Of a stretch of 64,000 bases of DNA, positions 8,052 to 15,794 are shown piece by piece. Numbering within the stretch: position 1 is the stretch's first letter; each line of letters opens with the position of its first letter. A program made the position numbers and the translations under genes. Source of the DNA: Pseudonocardia sp. DSM 110487 (GTDB lineage Bacteria > Actinomycetota > Actinomycetes > Mycobacteriales > Pseudonocardiaceae); NCBI RefSeq assembly GCF_019468565.1, contig NZ_CP080521.1, forward strand, positions 2,294,001-2,358,000. Reading direction: 5' to 3'. Below the pieces are notes generated by a model. That model worked only from the letters and a program-made list of their open reading frames with translations. It was not told where the DNA came from and ran no database searches.

Positions 8052-8333
8052 GTGCACCGCAGCGAGCGCGACGCGGCGGCCGCCCGCGTGCTGGCCGGGG
8101 GAGCCGACCGCGACGTGGAGCAGATCCGCGGCGAGATCCGCGACTTCAAGCAGGCGACCACGGCGAGCTTCAACGCCATGCGCGAGGGCATCGGCGACCT
8201 GCGAACCGAGATGCGCAACGGGTTCGGCGAGGTGGACCGCGGGTTCAACGAGATGTGCGGGCGGTTGGACGCCACCGCCGCAGGGATCGAGCAGATCGCC
8301 CGGATGCTGGAGCGCGGCGAAGGCGAGCGCTGA
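8052..8333 (+). CDS. Small coiled-coil protein, unknown function
   Basis: A 93-residue, strongly charged helical protein beginning at the GTG at 8052. Residues 20-90 show heptad-like spacing (IRGEIRDFKQ, MREGIGDLRTEMRNGFGEVDRGFNEM, GIEQIARMLE), resembling short coiled-coil proteins common in actinomycetes. Nothing in the sequence indicates an enzyme. It lies just outside the right inverted repeat and upstream of the PhyH-type oxygenase; the next gene has its own operator, so they are probably separate units. It may be a structural or regulatory adaptor. Confidence 0.5.
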   Translation: MHRSERDAAAARVLAGGADRDVEQIRGEIRDFKQATTASFNAMREGIGDLRTEMRNGFGEVDRGFNEMCGRLDATAAGIEQIARMLERGEGER

Positions 8334-8388
8334 CCCGGGTTTTTCACCCGAACGTAACTCCGATCGGCCCTGACCAGGCGACACTGGG

Positions 8389-8404
8389 TGAACCGCTCGG
8401 TTCA
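8389..8404. promoter_or_regulatory. TGAACC operator, copy 1 (PhyH-type oxygenase)
   Basis: TGAACCGCTCGGTTCA has perfect 7-bp arms around CT, and ends 15 bases before the GTG of the oxygenase at 8420. Near-identical sites precede the ABC importer operon (14133) and the TauD-type oxygenase (15693). The TetR gene at 14237 is the most likely regulator. Confidence 0.7.
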
Positions 8405-8419
8405 ACCTGAGGAGTCGCC

Positions 8420-9277
8420 GTGACCGACCTCGACCTGGCCGCCTTCACCGACCTCGGCGTCTTCACCCCCGCCGACGGCCCGGACGCCGCCGAGGCCTGC
8501 TACCGCCGCTGGGGCTTCGTCGTGCTGCGCGACCTGGTGCCGCCCGAGCTGATCGACGAGCTGGAGGCGGAGTGCGTGGCCGCCCAGCGCGGCGTGCTCG
8601 CAGGCGACCTGGACGCGCGGTACGGCTCGACCAAGTACCTCGACGACGAGTCGAAGGTCGAGAGGTTCGTCAACTACGTCGAGCACGTCGAGGAGCTCGC
8701 CCCGACGATCGGCACGACCCTCGCCACCCCCGCGCTGGTCGAGCTGGTGGGCCGGATCCTCGGTACCGACTTCTGGCCGGGGCGGGGCGGCGTCGTCTAC
8801 CAGGACGCGCGTCCGGGCCGCGAGTCCGGCTACACGCGGATCGGCTGGCACGCCGACTGGCAGGCCGTCCCGCACCTGGACATCTGGCCGGGCACCGCGT
8901 TCACGATCCACGTCGACGGCACCAGCCCAGCCAACGGCTTCCTGCGGGTGGTGCCCGGCAGTCACCTGTGGGCCACGGCCTCGCCGTTCGAGAACATCAA
9001 CAACGTGGCCGTTCCCGACGGCACCCCGCCCTCCCGCGGCTACACCGAGGTCCCGCCACCGGCGCCGATGCCGCTGGGTTTCGAGAAGATCCGCGGCGAG
9101 ATCCCGGTGTACGTCGAACGCGGCGACGTGATCCTGCACGACGCCTACTTGTGGCACTCCGCCGCCCGCGCCACGGACGACGACACGATGCGCCGCCACG
9201 TCCGAGGTGGCTGGCACGGTGGCGACCGGTCGCTGATGGACCGGGAGACGGGATTCGTGAAGAACGCGGCCCGCTGA
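8420..9277 (+). CDS. Phytanoyl-CoA dioxygenase family (Fe(II)/2-oxoglutarate) oxygenase
   Basis: 285 residues of the PhyH/ectoine-hydroxylase superfamily, soluble oxygenases that use iron and 2-oxoglutarate to hydroxylate a small substrate. The iron ligands are visible as His144 and Asp146 in GWHADWQ and His246 in YLWHSAARA. An Arg follows about ten residues later, in RRHVRGGW, and would hold 2-oxoglutarate. The stretch VVPGSHLWATASPFENINN is typical of the fold. The start is the GTG at 8420, after GAGGAG. A TGAACC-type operator overlaps the promoter, linking it to the importer operon at 9.4-14.1 kb. The substrate is unknown; ectoine is not favoured, since no ect genes are near. Confidence 0.8.
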   Translation: MTDLDLAAFTDLGVFTPADGPDAAEACYRRWGFVVLRDLVPPELIDELEAECVAAQRGVLAGDLDARYGSTKYLDDESKVERFVNYVEHVEELAPTIGTTLATPALVELVGRILGTDFWPGRGGVVYQDARPGRESGYTRIGWHADWQAVPHLDIWPGTAFTIHVDGTSPANGFLRVVPGSHLWATASPFENINNVAVPDGTPPSRGYTEVPPPAPMPLGFEKIRGEIPVYVERGDVILHDAYLWHSAARATDDDTMRRHVRGGWHGGDRSLMDRETGFVKNAAR

Positions 9278-9284
9278 ACATCGG

Positions 9285-9331
9285 ACGAACGGCACTCTCG
9301 TCCGATAGGCCTGGACGAGAGTGCCGTTCGT
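9285..9331. terminator. Strong bidirectional hairpin between convergent genes
   Basis: ACGAACGGCACTCTCGTCC and its perfect complement flank a 9-base loop, giving a 19-bp stem between the 3' ends of the PhyH-type oxygenase and the Nudix gene. This is the best factor-independent terminator candidate in the window and can act on both strands. One arm resembles the tandem motif near 4.2 kb, so the sequence may belong to a dispersed family. Confidence 0.75.
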
Positions 9332-9351
9332 GTATCCGTACAACCTTGCGT

Positions 9352-9789
9352 TCACGGCGTGGAGCGTTGCACGCGTCGGGGCTCGTTGATCCACGTTGCG
9401 ATGGACCGACGGTAGCCGGCGGGAATGTTCAACCCGTCGATCTCACCCGCGCGGAAGAGTCCGATCTCCTTGTGCTCGTTCGAGAGCACCGGCTCGATGT
9501 CGGTTTCCGGGAAGCAACCGTACGTCACGATGAAGACGTGCTTCTCGGCCACGTTGATGTAATACATCCACGTGTCGAGAATCGGACCCGTCCGCACTCT
9601 CCACCGCGTCTCTTCGAAGATTTCGCGAGCAACGCACTCCTCCGGAGTTTCGCCGATCTCGATCCTCCCGCCGGGTAACTCCCACTCGTCGCGTTCGTTC
9701 TTGAGCAGCAGCACCCTGTCGGCAGGGTCCAGTACAACCCCCTTGACGGAGATCGAGAACTCGGACGGGCCGGGCGGAGACGGCGACAC
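9352..9789 (-). CDS. Nudix hydrolase
   Basis: 145 residues with a Nudix box, GGRIEIGETPEECVAREIFEET, about residues 40-62. The catalytic REIFEE core is intact, but the glycine that usually follows two residues later is Arg. Family members hydrolyse nucleoside diphosphate derivatives. Its GTG lies six bases after the stop of the deaminase gene, so it is probably the last gene of the importer operon. Its DNA looks less GC-rich than its neighbours, which hints at separate acquisition. The substrate is unknown; a nucleotide would fit the context. Confidence 0.75.
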   Translation of the reverse strand: MSPSPPGPSEFSISVKGVVLDPADRVLLLKNERDEWELPGGRIEIGETPEECVAREIFEETRWRVRTGPILDTWMYYINVAEKHVFIVTYGCFPETDIEPVLSNEHKEIGLFRAGEIDGLNIPAGYRRSIATWINEPRRVQRSTP

Positions 9790-9795
9790 AGCCGG

Positions 9796-10782
9796 TCACG
9801 CCGCCGTCGTCAGCCACTCCTCCACGTGGTCCACCGACTCCGCCATCAGCTCGGGGGGTGCGCCCGAGCCGACCAATGACGACCGCGCCAGCTGGGCGAG
9901 CTGCTCGTCCGAGAGGCCCATGGTGTCGCGCACCAGCTCGTACTCGGCGAGCAGGCCGGGGCCGAAGAGCAGCGGGTCGTCGCCGTTCAGCGAGCACCGC
10001 ACCCCGGCGTCGAGCAGCTTCACGAGCGGGTGCTCCTCGATCGAGGGCACCACGGCCAGCATCACGTTGGACGTGGGGCAGACGTCGAGCACCACCTCGT
10101 CGGCGGCGAGGCGCTCCACCAGTGCTGGGTCCTCCACCGCGCGCACGCCGTGGCAGATCCGCCGCGCGCCCAGTGCGTCGAGTGCGCCGTAGACGCTGGC
10201 GGGGCCGGCCAGCTCGCCCGCGTGCGGGGCCGAGATGAGCCCGGCGTCGCGGGCGATGCCGAACGCCTCGGCGAACGGCTCCGGCGGGAACAGTGCCTCG
10301 TCGGCGGCGAGGCCGAACGCCACCACGCCGGACCCGGCGTACTTCGCGGCGAGCAGGGCCAGGTCGACGGCCTGGGCCACCTCGAAGTCGCGCAGCGCCG
10401 AGACGACCCACCCGCACCCGATTCCGCGGGCGGCGGCCGCGCGCTCGCCCTCGTCGATGACGATCTCCAGCACCTCCTCGGCGGAGCCGAGTTGCCCGGC
10501 GTAGCGCGGCGGGTAGAAGTGCGGCTCCACCCAGACCGCGCCGTCGTCGGCCGCGTCGTCCACCACCTCGCGGACCACGCGCCGCAGGTGTGCCTCCGTC
10601 TCGATCAGCGCCGACGCCGCGCGGTACAGCAGACCGAACTCCCCGAAGGAGGTGTAGCCCCGGACCGAGGGGGTGGGCACTCCGGCGTCCGCTGCCAGCT
10701 CGGCCAGCGTGGACGGCCGCATCGCGCCCTCCAGGTGCAGGTGCAGGTGGGCCTTCGGGAGCTGCCGGAGATCGCGAGGCAT
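9796..10782 (-). CDS. Adenosine/adenine deaminase family enzyme
   Basis: 328 residues of the metal-dependent adenosine deaminase family. The zinc ligands HLHLEGAMRP open the protein (residues 12-16). HAGE, the catalytic Glu motif, appears near residue 200, CHGVRAVEDP near 225, and SLNGDDPLLFGPGL near 290, where the paired Asp residues bind metal and substrate. Enzymes of this fold deaminate adenosine, adenine, N6-substituted purines or aminofutalosine. The ATG overlaps the stop of the substrate-binding protein (ATGA), so it is part of the importer operon and probably acts on the imported compound. The exact substrate is open. Confidence 0.85.
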   Translation of the reverse strand: MPRDLRQLPKAHLHLHLEGAMRPSTLAELAADAGVPTPSVRGYTSFGEFGLLYRAASALIETEAHLRRVVREVVDDAADDGAVWVEPHFYPPRYAGQLGSAEEVLEIVIDEGERAAAARGIGCGWVVSALRDFEVAQAVDLALLAAKYAGSGVVAFGLAADEALFPPEPFAEAFGIARDAGLISAPHAGELAGPASVYGALDALGARRICHGVRAVEDPALVERLAADEVVLDVCPTSNVMLAVVPSIEEHPLVKLLDAGVRCSLNGDDPLLFGPGLLAEYELVRDTMGLSDEQLAQLARSSLVGSGAPPELMAESVDHVEEWLTTAA

Positions 10783-11840
10783 CAGATGGTCGACCTTCCC
10801 TGGAACACGGCATCGAGCACGCTGGTGTCGATAATGCGCGAAACGTCCGGAAGTGGGGAGACGCCGGCGGCGGCGTAGGCCGTGTACATCGGGCCGGAGA
10901 TCCGTTCGGGGTCGACGCGGAAGAGGCCGTTCGCCTGCGTGAGCTCGCTCTGCGTGTACGGGATCTGCAGCTCGTTCTCCCGGGTCTGCTGGGCCAGGTC
11001 GAGGCCGAGGTCGGCGCCGTAGTTCTCGACGGCGAGCCGCGCCGCGACGGACGGGTCGGCGGCGTTGTCCTGCCAGCCGCGGATCGTGGCGCGCATGAAG
11101 CGCTCGACGACGGGCCGGTTGGCGTCCAGCCACGAGCGCTGGCTGCACAGCATGCTCGCGTACTGCGGCAGGCCCAGCTGTTCGTAGGTCGTGACGAAGA
11201 AGTCGCGGTCGGCGACCATGCCCTGCTGCTCCAGCATGATCGGCTGGTTGGTGGCGAAGCAGGTGTAGACGTCGCCCTGTCCCTCCACGAGCGGGCTGGG
11301 CTCGTAACCGACCGGGATGAACTCGTAGTCGGCGGCCACACCGGCCAGCCGCATTGCCGCCTCGACGTAGGGCTGCACGCCCTGCTGCCCGAGCACCCGC
11401 GCGCCGACGGCGTCCCGGGCGGTGCGGACCGGGCGTGCCGCGAGGGACAGCCACGCGGCGGGCGAGTTCTGGAACATCGTCCCGTACGCGACGAAGTCGT
11501 TGCCGTCGTTGACGGCGGAGATGAACTCCTGCATCGCCACGGGGATGGCGATCTCGGCGCCGCCGGCAGCGAGGGTCTGCGCCGTCCGCGGGGCGTTGGG
11601 CCCGCCGGGGAGGAACTCGACCTCGAGGCCCTCCTCCGCGTAGTAGCCGCGGTCGTCGGCGATCCAGAAGCCGGCGAACTCGACGTTGCTGATCCAGCCG
11701 AGCGCCACCCGCAGGGATGTGGTCCCGCCACCGCCGGTCGGCGCCCCGGTGTCACCGCCGCCTCCGCTGCAGGCGGCGGTGAGGCCGAGGCCTGCGAGGC
11801 CGGCCGTGTGCAGGAACCGGCGGCGGGACCAGGTGGGCAT
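10782..11840 (-). CDS. ABC transporter substrate-binding lipoprotein, NMT1/THI5-like
   Basis: 352 residues. A twin-arginine type leader (RRRFLHTAGLAGLG) ends in LTAAC, a lipobox, so the protein is probably exported folded and anchored outside the membrane. The body follows the NMT1/THI5 pattern: LRVALGWISNVEFAGFWIADDRGYYAEEGLEVEF, then AAGGAEIAI and a GTMFQNSPAAW loop. Family members bind thiamine pyrimidines, riboflavin precursors, sulfonates or nitriles. GAGGAG precedes the ATG at 11840. It is the fourth gene of the operon and is coupled to the deaminase. Confidence 0.85.
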   Translation of the reverse strand: MPTWSRRRFLHTAGLAGLGLTAACSGGGGDTGAPTGGGGTTSLRVALGWISNVEFAGFWIADDRGYYAEEGLEVEFLPGGPNAPRTAQTLAAGGAEIAIPVAMQEFISAVNDGNDFVAYGTMFQNSPAAWLSLAARPVRTARDAVGARVLGQQGVQPYVEAAMRLAGVAADYEFIPVGYEPSPLVEGQGDVYTCFATNQPIMLEQQGMVADRDFFVTTYEQLGLPQYASMLCSQRSWLDANRPVVERFMRATIRGWQDNAADPSVAARLAVENYGADLGLDLAQQTRENELQIPYTQSELTQANGLFRVDPERISGPMYTAYAAAGVSPLPDVSRIIDTSVLDAVFQGRSTI

Positions 11841-11860
11841 GCGATCTCCTCGGGGTGGGA

Positions 11861-12589
11861 TCAGGTGAACCGGGCGACGCCCCAGCGCTCGACGGCGCGG
11901 GCGGCCACGAAGGAGGCGACGGAGACGGCGGTCGCGACGAGCGCGGTGCCCCACGCCCTGTCGACCTGGTAGAAGCTGACCGACTGCGCGAACAGCGTGC
12001 CGAGGCCGCGCCCGCCCATCAGGTACTCGGCGAGCATCGCGCCGAGCACCGCAGTCGACGCCGTCAGCCGGAAGGCCACGAGCATGCCGGGCACGGCGTG
12101 CGGGAGGAGCAGGCGCCGCAGCAGCGTGAGCCGGGAGGCGCCGAGCACGGTCATGAGGTCGGACGTGGCAGCCGGCGCGTCCCGCAGCCGGGCGCCGACC
12201 AGCACGAACGCCGGGAAGAACGAGACGACGCTCGTGATCACGAGCACGGTGGTCCAGCCGTAGCCGAACACCCTGGCCAGCACCGGGATCATCGCGACGA
12301 CCGGCACCGAGCGCATGATCAGCGCGACCGGCGTCATCATCCCGGACACGACGCGAGACGACCACACCGCGACGGCCAGTGCGGTGCCGAGCGCCATCCC
12401 GACGGCGAGCCCTGCCGCGGCCATGCCTAGCGTCCACGCGAGGTCCGGCAGGTACACGCCGACGTTCGCCACGACGTCGCCGAACACGCTGACCGGCCCG
12501 GGCACGACGATCCGGTTGAGGCCGGACAGCGACGAGTACAGCTGCCACGCGACGAGCAGCGCGAGCACGGTCCAGTAGCGCGAGATCAC
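11861..12589 (-). CDS. ABC transporter permease, SsuC/ThiX-like
   Basis: 242 residues and about six membrane helices, with the BPD_transp_1 signature in TVLGASRLTLLRRLLLPHAVPGMLVAFRL (EAA loop). The GTG at 12589 overlaps the upstream permease stop (GTGA); a longer frame exists but starts inside that gene. This is the second of two permeases, so the importer has a heterodimeric pore. It transports the ligand delivered by the NMT1-like lipoprotein. Confidence 0.85.
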   Translation of the reverse strand: MISRYWTVLALLVAWQLYSSLSGLNRIVVPGPVSVFGDVVANVGVYLPDLAWTLGMAAAGLAVGMALGTALAVAVWSSRVVSGMMTPVALIMRSVPVVAMIPVLARVFGYGWTTVLVITSVVSFFPAFVLVGARLRDAPAATSDLMTVLGASRLTLLRRLLLPHAVPGMLVAFRLTASTAVLGAMLAEYLMGGRGLGTLFAQSVSFYQVDRAWGTALVATAVSVASFVAARAVERWGVARFT

Positions 12590-13329
12590 GAGAATCTCCG
12601 GTTCACCACGCCGCGTAGCGCGACGAGCAGCACGTAGGCGAGCAATGAGACCGCGGCTGCGGTCAGCGCCGCCGCCCACAGCTGCTCGACCTGCAGGTTC
12701 TGCATCGAGCTGACCAGCAGCACTCCGATGCCGCGCCGGGCCCCGAACCACTCACCGATCACGGCGCCGAGCACCGCGGCCGGGGCCGCGAGGGTGAGCC
12801 CGTCGACGATCAGCGGCACGCCCGCGGGCAGCTGCAGCCGCAGGAGCGTGACCAGCCGCCCGGCGCCGAGCACGGTGAACACGTCACGCTGCGCGTCGTT
12901 CGTGGCGGCGAGCGCGGACGTGGCCGCGATGAACACCGCGAACCCGGCGGCGAGCGCGGCCACCAGCGTCGGGGTGGCGTCGCGGCCCGCGATCGTGATC
13001 AGGAGCGGGCCGACGGCGATCAGCGGCACGGCGTGGAGCACGGCGGCCAGCCGGTCGAGGCCCGGTGCCGTGCTCGGCAGCAGCGCACCGACCGCCGTGA
13101 CCAGCAACGCGACGATCGTCCCGAGCGCGAAGCCGGCGCCAGCGGCCGCCCCGGTGGCTGCCAGTGCCCTCCCGAGCAGCTGCCGCGCCGGTGGCTCGGT
13201 CAGGAACAGCAGCACCTCGCTGATCGGCGGCCACCCGACCCCGCCCAGCCCGGTCCGTCCGATCACCTCGGCCAGCGCCAGCACCGCGAGCATGCCCGCA
13301 ATGGCGAGCCAGCGGTCGGTGGCCCTCAC
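12586..13329 (-). CDS. ABC transporter permease, SsuC/ThiX-like
   Basis: 247 residues with about six membrane helices. The EAA-like loop is TVLGAGRLVTLLRLQLPAGVPLIVDGL, the contact site for the ATPase. The start is the GTG at 13329, which overlaps the ATPase stop codon. The order ATPase, permease, permease, binding protein is usual for this transporter group. It is likely to be repressed from the operator at 14133 together with the rest of the operon. Confidence 0.85.
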   Translation of the reverse strand: MRATDRWLAIAGMLAVLALAEVIGRTGLGGVGWPPISEVLLFLTEPPARQLLGRALAATGAAAGAGFALGTIVALLVTAVGALLPSTAPGLDRLAAVLHAVPLIAVGPLLITIAGRDATPTLVAALAAGFAVFIAATSALAATNDAQRDVFTVLGAGRLVTLLRLQLPAGVPLIVDGLTLAAPAAVLGAVIGEWFGARRGIGVLLVSSMQNLQVEQLWAAALTAAAVSLLAYVLLVALRGVVNRRFS

Positions 13330-14117
13330 TGCGCCGCCTCGGGGTCGTCGAGCAGCGCGGTCAGCTCGTCGACGATCGCGTGGAACCCCGGGTCGCGGGT
13401 GACCTCCGTTCCCCGCGGGCGCGGGATCCGGATCTCCTGGACGTGCCGCACCCGGCCCGGCCGTCCCGTCATGACGACGACGCGGTCGGCGAGCAGCACG
13501 GCCTCGTCGACGTCGTGGGTGACGAGGAGGGTCGTGATCCGCTGTTCGGCCCAGATGCGGGCGAGCTCGAGGTTCATCCGCCGCCTCGTGACCGCATCGA
13601 GAGCGCCGAAGGGCTCGTCGAGCAGCAGGACGTCGGGCTCGAGCGCGAGCGCGCGGGCGATGGCGACGCGCTGGCGCATCCCGCCGGACAGCTGCCGCGG
13701 CCGCGCGTCCTCGAAACCGCCGAGCCCGACGAGCTCCAGCAGCGCCGAGACGCGTTCGCGGTCGACCGCACGTCCCGCCACCCGGAAGGGCAGCGCGACG
13801 TTGTCGCGGGCGGTGGCCCACGGCAGGAGGGCGTGTTCCTGGAAGGCCACCCCGAGGCGGTGGCTGCGGATCAGGTCGGCAGGGCTGGCGCCCTCTACCG
13901 CCACTTCGCCCTCCGTCGCCTGTTCCAGGCCCGCGACCAGGCGCAGCACCGTGGACTTCCCGCAGCCCGACGGGCCGAGCAGCGCCACGAACTCGCCGTG
14001 GCCGATCTCGAGGTCGAGCCCGTCGAGGGCCCGCACCGTCTCGCCCCGGCGCAGCGGGAAGTCCTTCACGATGCCGGTCAGGGCGATCGCGGTGGCAGTG
14101 CTGGGGCGGGTGAGCAT
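13326..14117 (-). CDS. ABC transporter ATPase, SsuB/ThiZ-like
   Basis: 263 residues. Walker A is LLGPSGCGKST, the Q loop falls at VAFQEHALLPW, the signature is QLSGGMRQRVAIARAL, Walker B is VLLLDEPFGALD and the switch His is in LLVTHDVDEA. This is the taurine/nitrate/sulfonate-type importer ATPase. I chose the ATG at 14117 (MLTRPSTATA); a longer frame reaches 14150 but would include the operator. It is the first gene of the six-gene operon running to 9352. Confidence 0.9.
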   Translation of the reverse strand: MLTRPSTATAIALTGIVKDFPLRRGETVRALDGLDLEIGHGEFVALLGPSGCGKSTVLRLVAGLEQATEGEVAVEGASPADLIRSHRLGVAFQEHALLPWATARDNVALPFRVAGRAVDRERVSALLELVGLGGFEDARPRQLSGGMRQRVAIARALALEPDVLLLDEPFGALDAVTRRRMNLELARIWAEQRITTLLVTHDVDEAVLLADRVVVMTGRPGRVRHVQEIRIPRPRGTEVTRDPGFHAIVDELTALLDDPEAAQ

Positions 14118-14132
14118 GCAGGCGGCTCCGGG

Positions 14133-14150
14133 GTGAATCGCGCGGTTCAC
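14133..14150. promoter_or_regulatory. TGAACC operator, copy 2 (importer operon/TetR)
   Basis: GTGAATCGCGCGGTTCAC is an 18-bp palindrome with one mismatched pair. It sits 15 bases before the importer ATPase start and within the 119-bp gap shared with the divergent TetR gene. It matches the sites at 8389 and 15693 over TGAAYC..GGTTCA. The position supports control by the TetR protein encoded at 14237. Confidence 0.7.
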
Positions 14151-14236
14151 GCCACGCTATGGAGCACTGGTTGCTGGCGTGTTGCGCACGCGGCGCCCGC
14201 ACGTAACGCCTGCCGCCTGGATTACGGTGCTGCGTC

Positions 14237-14836
14237 ATGGGCGGCGAACCGGAGCGGGACCGGCTGCTCCGGCTCATCGCGGACTACGTCCTCGAGCATG
14301 GGATCGCCGGCATGACGCTGCGCGGCCTCGGCAGCGCGATCGGCACGAACAACCGCATGCTGCTCTACTACTTCGGCTCGAAGGAGCAGCTGATCGGGCA
14401 GGCCCTGGGAGAGGCCGCGCAGCGGTTCCCGGCGTTCACCGCCGGGATGGCGGCCCTCGACGACCCCGCCGTCCCGCTCGTCGACCGCCTGCTCGCGGCG
14501 TGGCAGGGCATCGCGGCGCAGGAGAACCGCCCGTTCCTGCAGCTGTTCTTCGAGGTCTTCGGCCATGCCGTGCACAACCCCGGTCGGTTCGACGACTTCC
14601 TCGCCCGCGTCGGGCACGACTGGACCAACCAGGTGGCCAAGGCACTGCAGGCCGAGGGCATCCCGGCGACGGAAGCCGTCGCGCTCGCGCGGGAGATCGT
14701 CGCCGTATGGCGCGGGCTGCAGTTCGACCTGCTCTCCACGGGCGACGCGGCCGCGGTGGCGGCGAGCTACGCCGGCACCGCGGCCGCGTTCGCGAAGCGC
14801 TGTGAAGCAACCAAATCTGGTCAGCCCGCCAGTTGA
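14237..14836 (+). CDS. TetR-family regulator, probable controller of the TGAACC regulon
   Basis: 199 residues. The N-terminal helix-turn-helix reads LIADYVLEHGIAGMTLRGLGSAIG then TNNRMLLYYFGSKEQLIGQAL; the rest is a ligand-binding helical domain. It is transcribed away from the importer operon and ends by overlapping the convergent TauD-type gene by 16 bp. Three matching operators flank its neighbours, which makes it the most economical regulator for all of them. The inducer is probably the imported compound or a breakdown product. This regulator assignment is inference from position. Confidence 0.8.
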   Translation: MGGEPERDRLLRLIADYVLEHGIAGMTLRGLGSAIGTNNRMLLYYFGSKEQLIGQALGEAAQRFPAFTAGMAALDDPAVPLVDRLLAAWQGIAAQENRPFLQLFFEVFGHAVHNPGRFDDFLARVGHDWTNQVAKALQAEGIPATEAVALAREIVAVWRGLQFDLLSTGDAAAVAASYAGTAAAFAKRCEATKSGQPAS

Positions 14837-15675
14837 GCCGGCGCCTTCGGCATCACGATGTCCAGCTCGCCCGCCGGCACCGCGACGGCGGAGCGGCTCC
14901 AGCCCCAGATCGAATAGAGCAGGCGTGCCGGGTCGGTGTGGCCGTGGCGGCCGTGGAAGAGCCGGTAGTTGTCGACGCACGCCATCTCGCCGGCCTCCAG
15001 CCGGAACCGCGGCCCGGTGTCGCGGGCGGCCGTCACCGCAGCCGTCCAGTGCTTCACGAACGGCCACTGCGCCGCCTCGTCCGGCCCCGTGACCGGCGCG
15101 AGGTACGGGTGGTGGCGCACCTGCGGGCGCCCGGCGGGCGTGGTGCGCAGGATCGGCGAGTAGGTGCCCTGCGGGAAGTTCGGCTCGGAGTGGTCGATGT
15201 CCACGGTGCGGCAGAACCGGACCATCTCCGCGTTGGCCGGGTCGCGGTCGAGGATGTCGAGCACCGCGACGCCGTCGACGAGGAACGACTCGCCGCCGGT
15301 TTCCGCCGGGCGCGCGCTGAACAGGAACAGCCGGTCCGGCGCGTAGTCGCCGAAGGCGAACCCGTCGTTGTGCGCGGGCATCGCGAGCGACGTGTCGGTG
15401 ACGAACATGCGCTTGCGACCGCGGGCGTCGGCGGGCTGCTCCGCGACCTTCGCGCTCTCCTCCTCGCCCCGCTTCTTGGTGGCCTCGATCTGCCGGCCGA
15501 TGCGCCGCAGGTCCTCGCCGAGCATCGCCCTGCCGAAGGCGATTGCGGCCTCCTCGTCGGCGATGCCGCCCACGATCGCGGCGCCATCGGCGTCGACGAC
15601 CTCGCGGGCCTCTTCCGGGCTCGATACCCGGCGGGGCACCACACAGGCCTCGGCGAGCTCGGGACTCAGCTGCAT
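14821..15675 (-). CDS. TauD/TfdA-family Fe(II)/2-oxoglutarate dioxygenase
   Basis: 284 residues. The iron site is AHNDGFAFGD (His-x-Asp) near residue 110 and a distal His in YRLFHGRHGHTDPARLLYSIW, where the following Arg binds 2-oxoglutarate. An insert rich in Lys and Glu (EATKKRGEEESAKVAEQ) precedes the core. Members hydroxylate and cleave sulfonates, aryloxy acids, carnitine precursors or xanthine. Its promoter holds a TGAACC-type operator, tying it to the importer operon and to the PhyH-type oxygenase, so two different oxygenases probably serve one pathway. Confidence 0.8.
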   Translation of the reverse strand: MQLSPELAEACVVPRRVSSPEEAREVVDADGAAIVGGIADEEAAIAFGRAMLGEDLRRIGRQIEATKKRGEEESAKVAEQPADARGRKRMFVTDTSLAMPAHNDGFAFGDYAPDRLFLFSARPAETGGESFLVDGVAVLDILDRDPANAEMVRFCRTVDIDHSEPNFPQGTYSPILRTTPAGRPQVRHHPYLAPVTGPDEAAQWPFVKHWTAAVTAARDTGPRFRLEAGEMACVDNYRLFHGRHGHTDPARLLYSIWGWSRSAVAVPAGELDIVMPKAPAQLAG

Positions 15676-15692
15676 GACGGGCTCCCTTTCGC

Positions 15693-15708
15693 TGAACCAA
15701 GCGGTTCA
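15693..15708. promoter_or_regulatory. TGAACC operator, copy 3 (TauD-type oxygenase)
   Basis: TGAACCAAGCGGTTCA on the plus strand (TGAACCGCTTGGTTCA toward the gene) has arms TGAACC/GGTTCA. It ends about 18 bases before the ATG at 15675. Toward its gene it differs from the 8389 site at only one central base. Confidence 0.7.
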
Positions 15709-15794
15709 AGCGACTCTAGGGGGCCCGCATTGCCCTCGTGTTACCCGACCGTGACGGGCTCGCCGGGCGCGTGCCACGGGGGCATGATGGCCGG

